A DNA stretch of 64,000 nucleotides, from NCBI RefSeq assembly GCF_018101125.2, contig NZ_JAELVF020000001.1, positions 1,221,594-1,285,593 of the forward strand. The letters run 5' to 3'. Shown piece after piece: positions 62,260 through 64,000 of this stretch (position 1 is its first letter; each line of letters opens with the position of its first letter). Origin of the DNA: Streptomyces tardus. Lineage in GTDB: Bacteria > Actinomycetota > Actinomycetes > Streptomycetales > Streptomycetaceae. Position numbers and translations under genes: made by a program. The notes under the pieces were generated by a model, which worked only from the letters and a program-made list of their open reading frames with translations, was not told where the DNA came from and searched no databases.

Positions 62260-63914
62260 TGGCCGCAGCGCCGCGCACCGTCGCCGCCGGGATCATCGCC
62301 CACGCCGCCCGGGCGCCCCGGAGGATCGCGCTCACCACCCCGGACGGCGATGTCGAGTACGGCCAACTCGCCGCGGGCATCGAGGAACTCGCCCGCACCC
62401 TGCGGGCCGAGGGCGTCGGACCGGAGACGGTGTGCGCCGTCGCCGTCGAACCCGGCGCCCACGCGGTGACCGCGATGGCGGCCGTCAACCACGCCGGCGC
62501 GGCGTTCCTGACCGTCGACGTCGGCCAACCGCCCGAGCGGCTCGCCGCGTTCACCCGGACCGCGGGCGCCACCTTGCTCCTGACCACCTCCGGCGTCGCG
62601 CCGCGGCTGGGCCTGGAGTTGCCCGCCGTCCTGCTCGACCGGCTCCCCCCGCGACCCGCGGACACCGGCCGGTACGGAACCGGAGACCGGCCCCGTACCG
62701 GCCCGGCGGAGGCCGAGGGGCCCGTGCACCCGCGTGCGCTCGCGTACGTCAGCCACACCTCCGGCAGCACCGGCGAGCCCAGCACCGTCCTCATCGAGCA
62801 CCGCAGCCTGAACGAGTACCTCCAGGACACGGCCCGCGCCTTCGAACTCGGCCCCGACACCGTGGCGTTGGCGATGGCGCCGCTCGGCTACGACGCCTCG
62901 ATCCGGGACACCCTCATTCCGCTGCTGGCCGGCGGGCGGCTGGTGCTGGCCGAACGCTCCCAACTGCTGCGCCCCGAGGCGTTCGTCCGCACCCTGCGCG
63001 CCCACCGGGTCACCGCCCTGCTGAGCGTCACACCGTCCTTCCTCTCCCACCTCGCGGGCCAACCGGCCCTCACGGACCCGTTGGCCGGTGTCGCCCTGGT
63101 GGCCTCCAGCGGCGAATCGCTGCGGCCGTTCCTGACGGCGGGCGGACGCGGGCTCGTCCACGGACGGCTGATCAACCAGTACGGGCCCACCGAATGCACC
63201 ATGACCACCACCCGGTTCGCCGTCCCCTCCGGAACGTCCGACGCCGCCGAGCACGGTCCCGCCACCGCATCCGGCGCCTCCCCCGCGTCGGGCCCCTCCG
63301 CCTCGTCGGGCGCCTCCGCCGAAACCGGCCCCGACCTCGTCGGCACGGCGCGGGCCGGGACACTGATCCGGCTGCTGGACGACCGGCTGGCCCCGGTCGC
63401 CCCGGGCGAGGTCGGCGAGGTCTGCATCGGCGGCACCGGCCTGGCCCGCGGCTACCGCGACCGGCCCGCCAGGACCGCCGAGTGCTTCGTACCCGACCCC
63501 TGCGGACCGCCCGGCGCCCGCCTCTACCGCACCGGCGACTTCGGCCGCCTGGACCGGGACGGCCGACTGGAGTACCTCGGCCGCACCGACCGGCAGGTGA
63601 AGATCCGCGGCTACCGGGTCGATCCCGCCGAGATCGAGGGCGCGCTCCTCGCGCACCCCCTGATCAGCGGCGCCGTCGTCACCACCCACCACGACGAACA
63701 GGGCCGGGTCCACCTGGTCGCGCACCTCGCGGGTGAGCTGGACGACGTCCCCGACTCCGCACTTCGCGCCCATCTGCTCCGGCTGCTGCCTCCGCATCTG
63801 ATGCCCCGCCGCTTCCTGCGGCTCGACGTCCTGCCCACCACCCGCGGGGGCAAGGCGGACCGGCGCGCGCTGGCCGGCGGAGGCGGTTCACCCGCCGGCG
63901 GAGGCCGCTCGTGA
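62259..63914 (+). CDS. Free-standing NRPS-type adenylation domain
   Basis: 551 residues. ANL motifs: HTSGSTGEPSTVLIEH near 166 (A3, Lys of the usual PKG replaced by Ser), APLGYDASIRDTLIPLL (A4), QYGPTECTMTTT (A5), RTGDFGRLDRDG (A7), KIRGYRVDPAEIE (A8) and the terminal Lys in TTRGGKADRRAL near 533 (A10). No carrier or condensation domain is attached. It would activate an amino or aryl acid for transfer to a partner carrier protein, perhaps in the next partial gene. Asp of A4 (YDASIRD) suggests an alpha-amino acid. It is translationally coupled to the LanB-like gene. Confidence 0.9.
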   Translation: MAAAPRTVAAGIIAHAARAPRRIALTTPDGDVEYGQLAAGIEELARTLRAEGVGPETVCAVAVEPGAHAVTAMAAVNHAGAAFLTVDVGQPPERLAAFTRTAGATLLLTTSGVAPRLGLELPAVLLDRLPPRPADTGRYGTGDRPRTGPAEAEGPVHPRALAYVSHTSGSTGEPSTVLIEHRSLNEYLQDTARAFELGPDTVALAMAPLGYDASIRDTLIPLLAGGRLVLAERSQLLRPEAFVRTLRAHRVTALLSVTPSFLSHLAGQPALTDPLAGVALVASSGESLRPFLTAGGRGLVHGRLINQYGPTECTMTTTRFAVPSGTSDAAEHGPATASGASPASGPSASSGASAETGPDLVGTARAGTLIRLLDDRLAPVAPGEVGEVCIGGTGLARGYRDRPARTAECFVPDPCGPPGARLYRTGDFGRLDRDGRLEYLGRTDRQVKIRGYRVDPAEIEGALLAHPLISGAVVTTHHDEQGRVHLVAHLAGELDDVPDSALRAHLLRLLPPHLMPRRFLRLDVLPTTRGGKADRRALAGGGGSPAGGGRS

Positions 63915-64000
63915 ACGCCGTCGCGGCCACCGAGTCGCCCCCGCCGACCGCCGGCCCGACCACCGGCCCGACCACCACGCCGGCCCCCGCATCGACCGGC
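63911..64000 (+). CDS. Partial gene at the window edge
   Basis: GTG at 63911 overlaps the previous stop by four bases. The 30 visible residues (VNAVAATESPPPTAGP, then Thr/Pro-rich) give no motif; such low-complexity N-termini are common in this region. Coupling implies a partner of the adenylation domain. Confidence 0.6.
   Translation, partial: MNAVAATESPPPTAGPTTGPTTTPAPASTG

Overview
The window is very GC-rich actinobacterial DNA (strong G/C third-position bias, GTG starts, 4-base ATGA/GTGA gene overlaps) and looks like an accessory region of a Streptomyces or close relative. It holds three specialised-metabolite loci with a selenocysteine-utilisation locus and a redox-maturation operon between them.

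Region 1 (1-22352) is an unusual polyketide/aromatic-amine type locus. On the + strand it has the end of a GMC oxidoreductase, a BtrH-like acyltransferase candidate, two free acyl carrier proteins, an O-methyltransferase, a family-2 glycosyltransferase, a P-loop small-molecule kinase, a phosphopantetheinyl transferase, two ketosynthase-like proteins that both lack the catalytic Cys (one Ser, one Ala), an acyl-AMP ligase, a malonyltransferase, a ketoreductase, a fused aminodeoxychorismate synthase, a Trm112-like zinc peptide and a POT-family transporter. The - strand follows with a heterodimeric ABC exporter, an aldo/keto reductase, a second kinase of the same family as the first and a methyltransferase.

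Region 2 (23038-27719) is a complete selenocysteine set: selB and selA on the - strand, tRNA-Sec(UCA) on the - strand, and selD divergent on the + strand.

Region 3 (27956-31582) is a + strand operon: an unknown protein, a MauE-like membrane protein, a MauD-like thioredoxin, a Tat-exported protein whose 12-Cys domain resembles methylamine dehydrogenase light chain and is fused to two peptidoglycan-binding domains, and a small membrane-protein frame interrupted by one in-frame UGA. A hairpin with a GGU apex follows the UGA, about 3 kb from selD, so this is a candidate undescribed selenoprotein. That reading is unproven; two separate genes or a pseudogene remain possible.

Region 4 (31688-40303) is a class II lanthipeptide-type locus: two atypical LuxR-type regulators, a LanM whose cyclase domain has lost both zinc-binding Cys residues, a 73-residue precursor with one Cys and many Ser/Thr, and a large LAL-type LuxR regulator.

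Region 5 (40517-64000) is an NRPS locus. The - strand carries NRPS1 (C-A-T-C-A-T), NRPS2 (C-A-T-C-A-T-TE), a P450 and an MFS exporter, preceded by MbtH and a peptidase E (S51) homologue. Divergent from mbtH on the + strand is a LanB-like dehydratase/ligase without the usual C-terminal domain, then a free-standing adenylation domain and a partial gene running off the edge. Four modules predict a tetrapeptide core; the first module of NRPS2 reads as Thr-activating.
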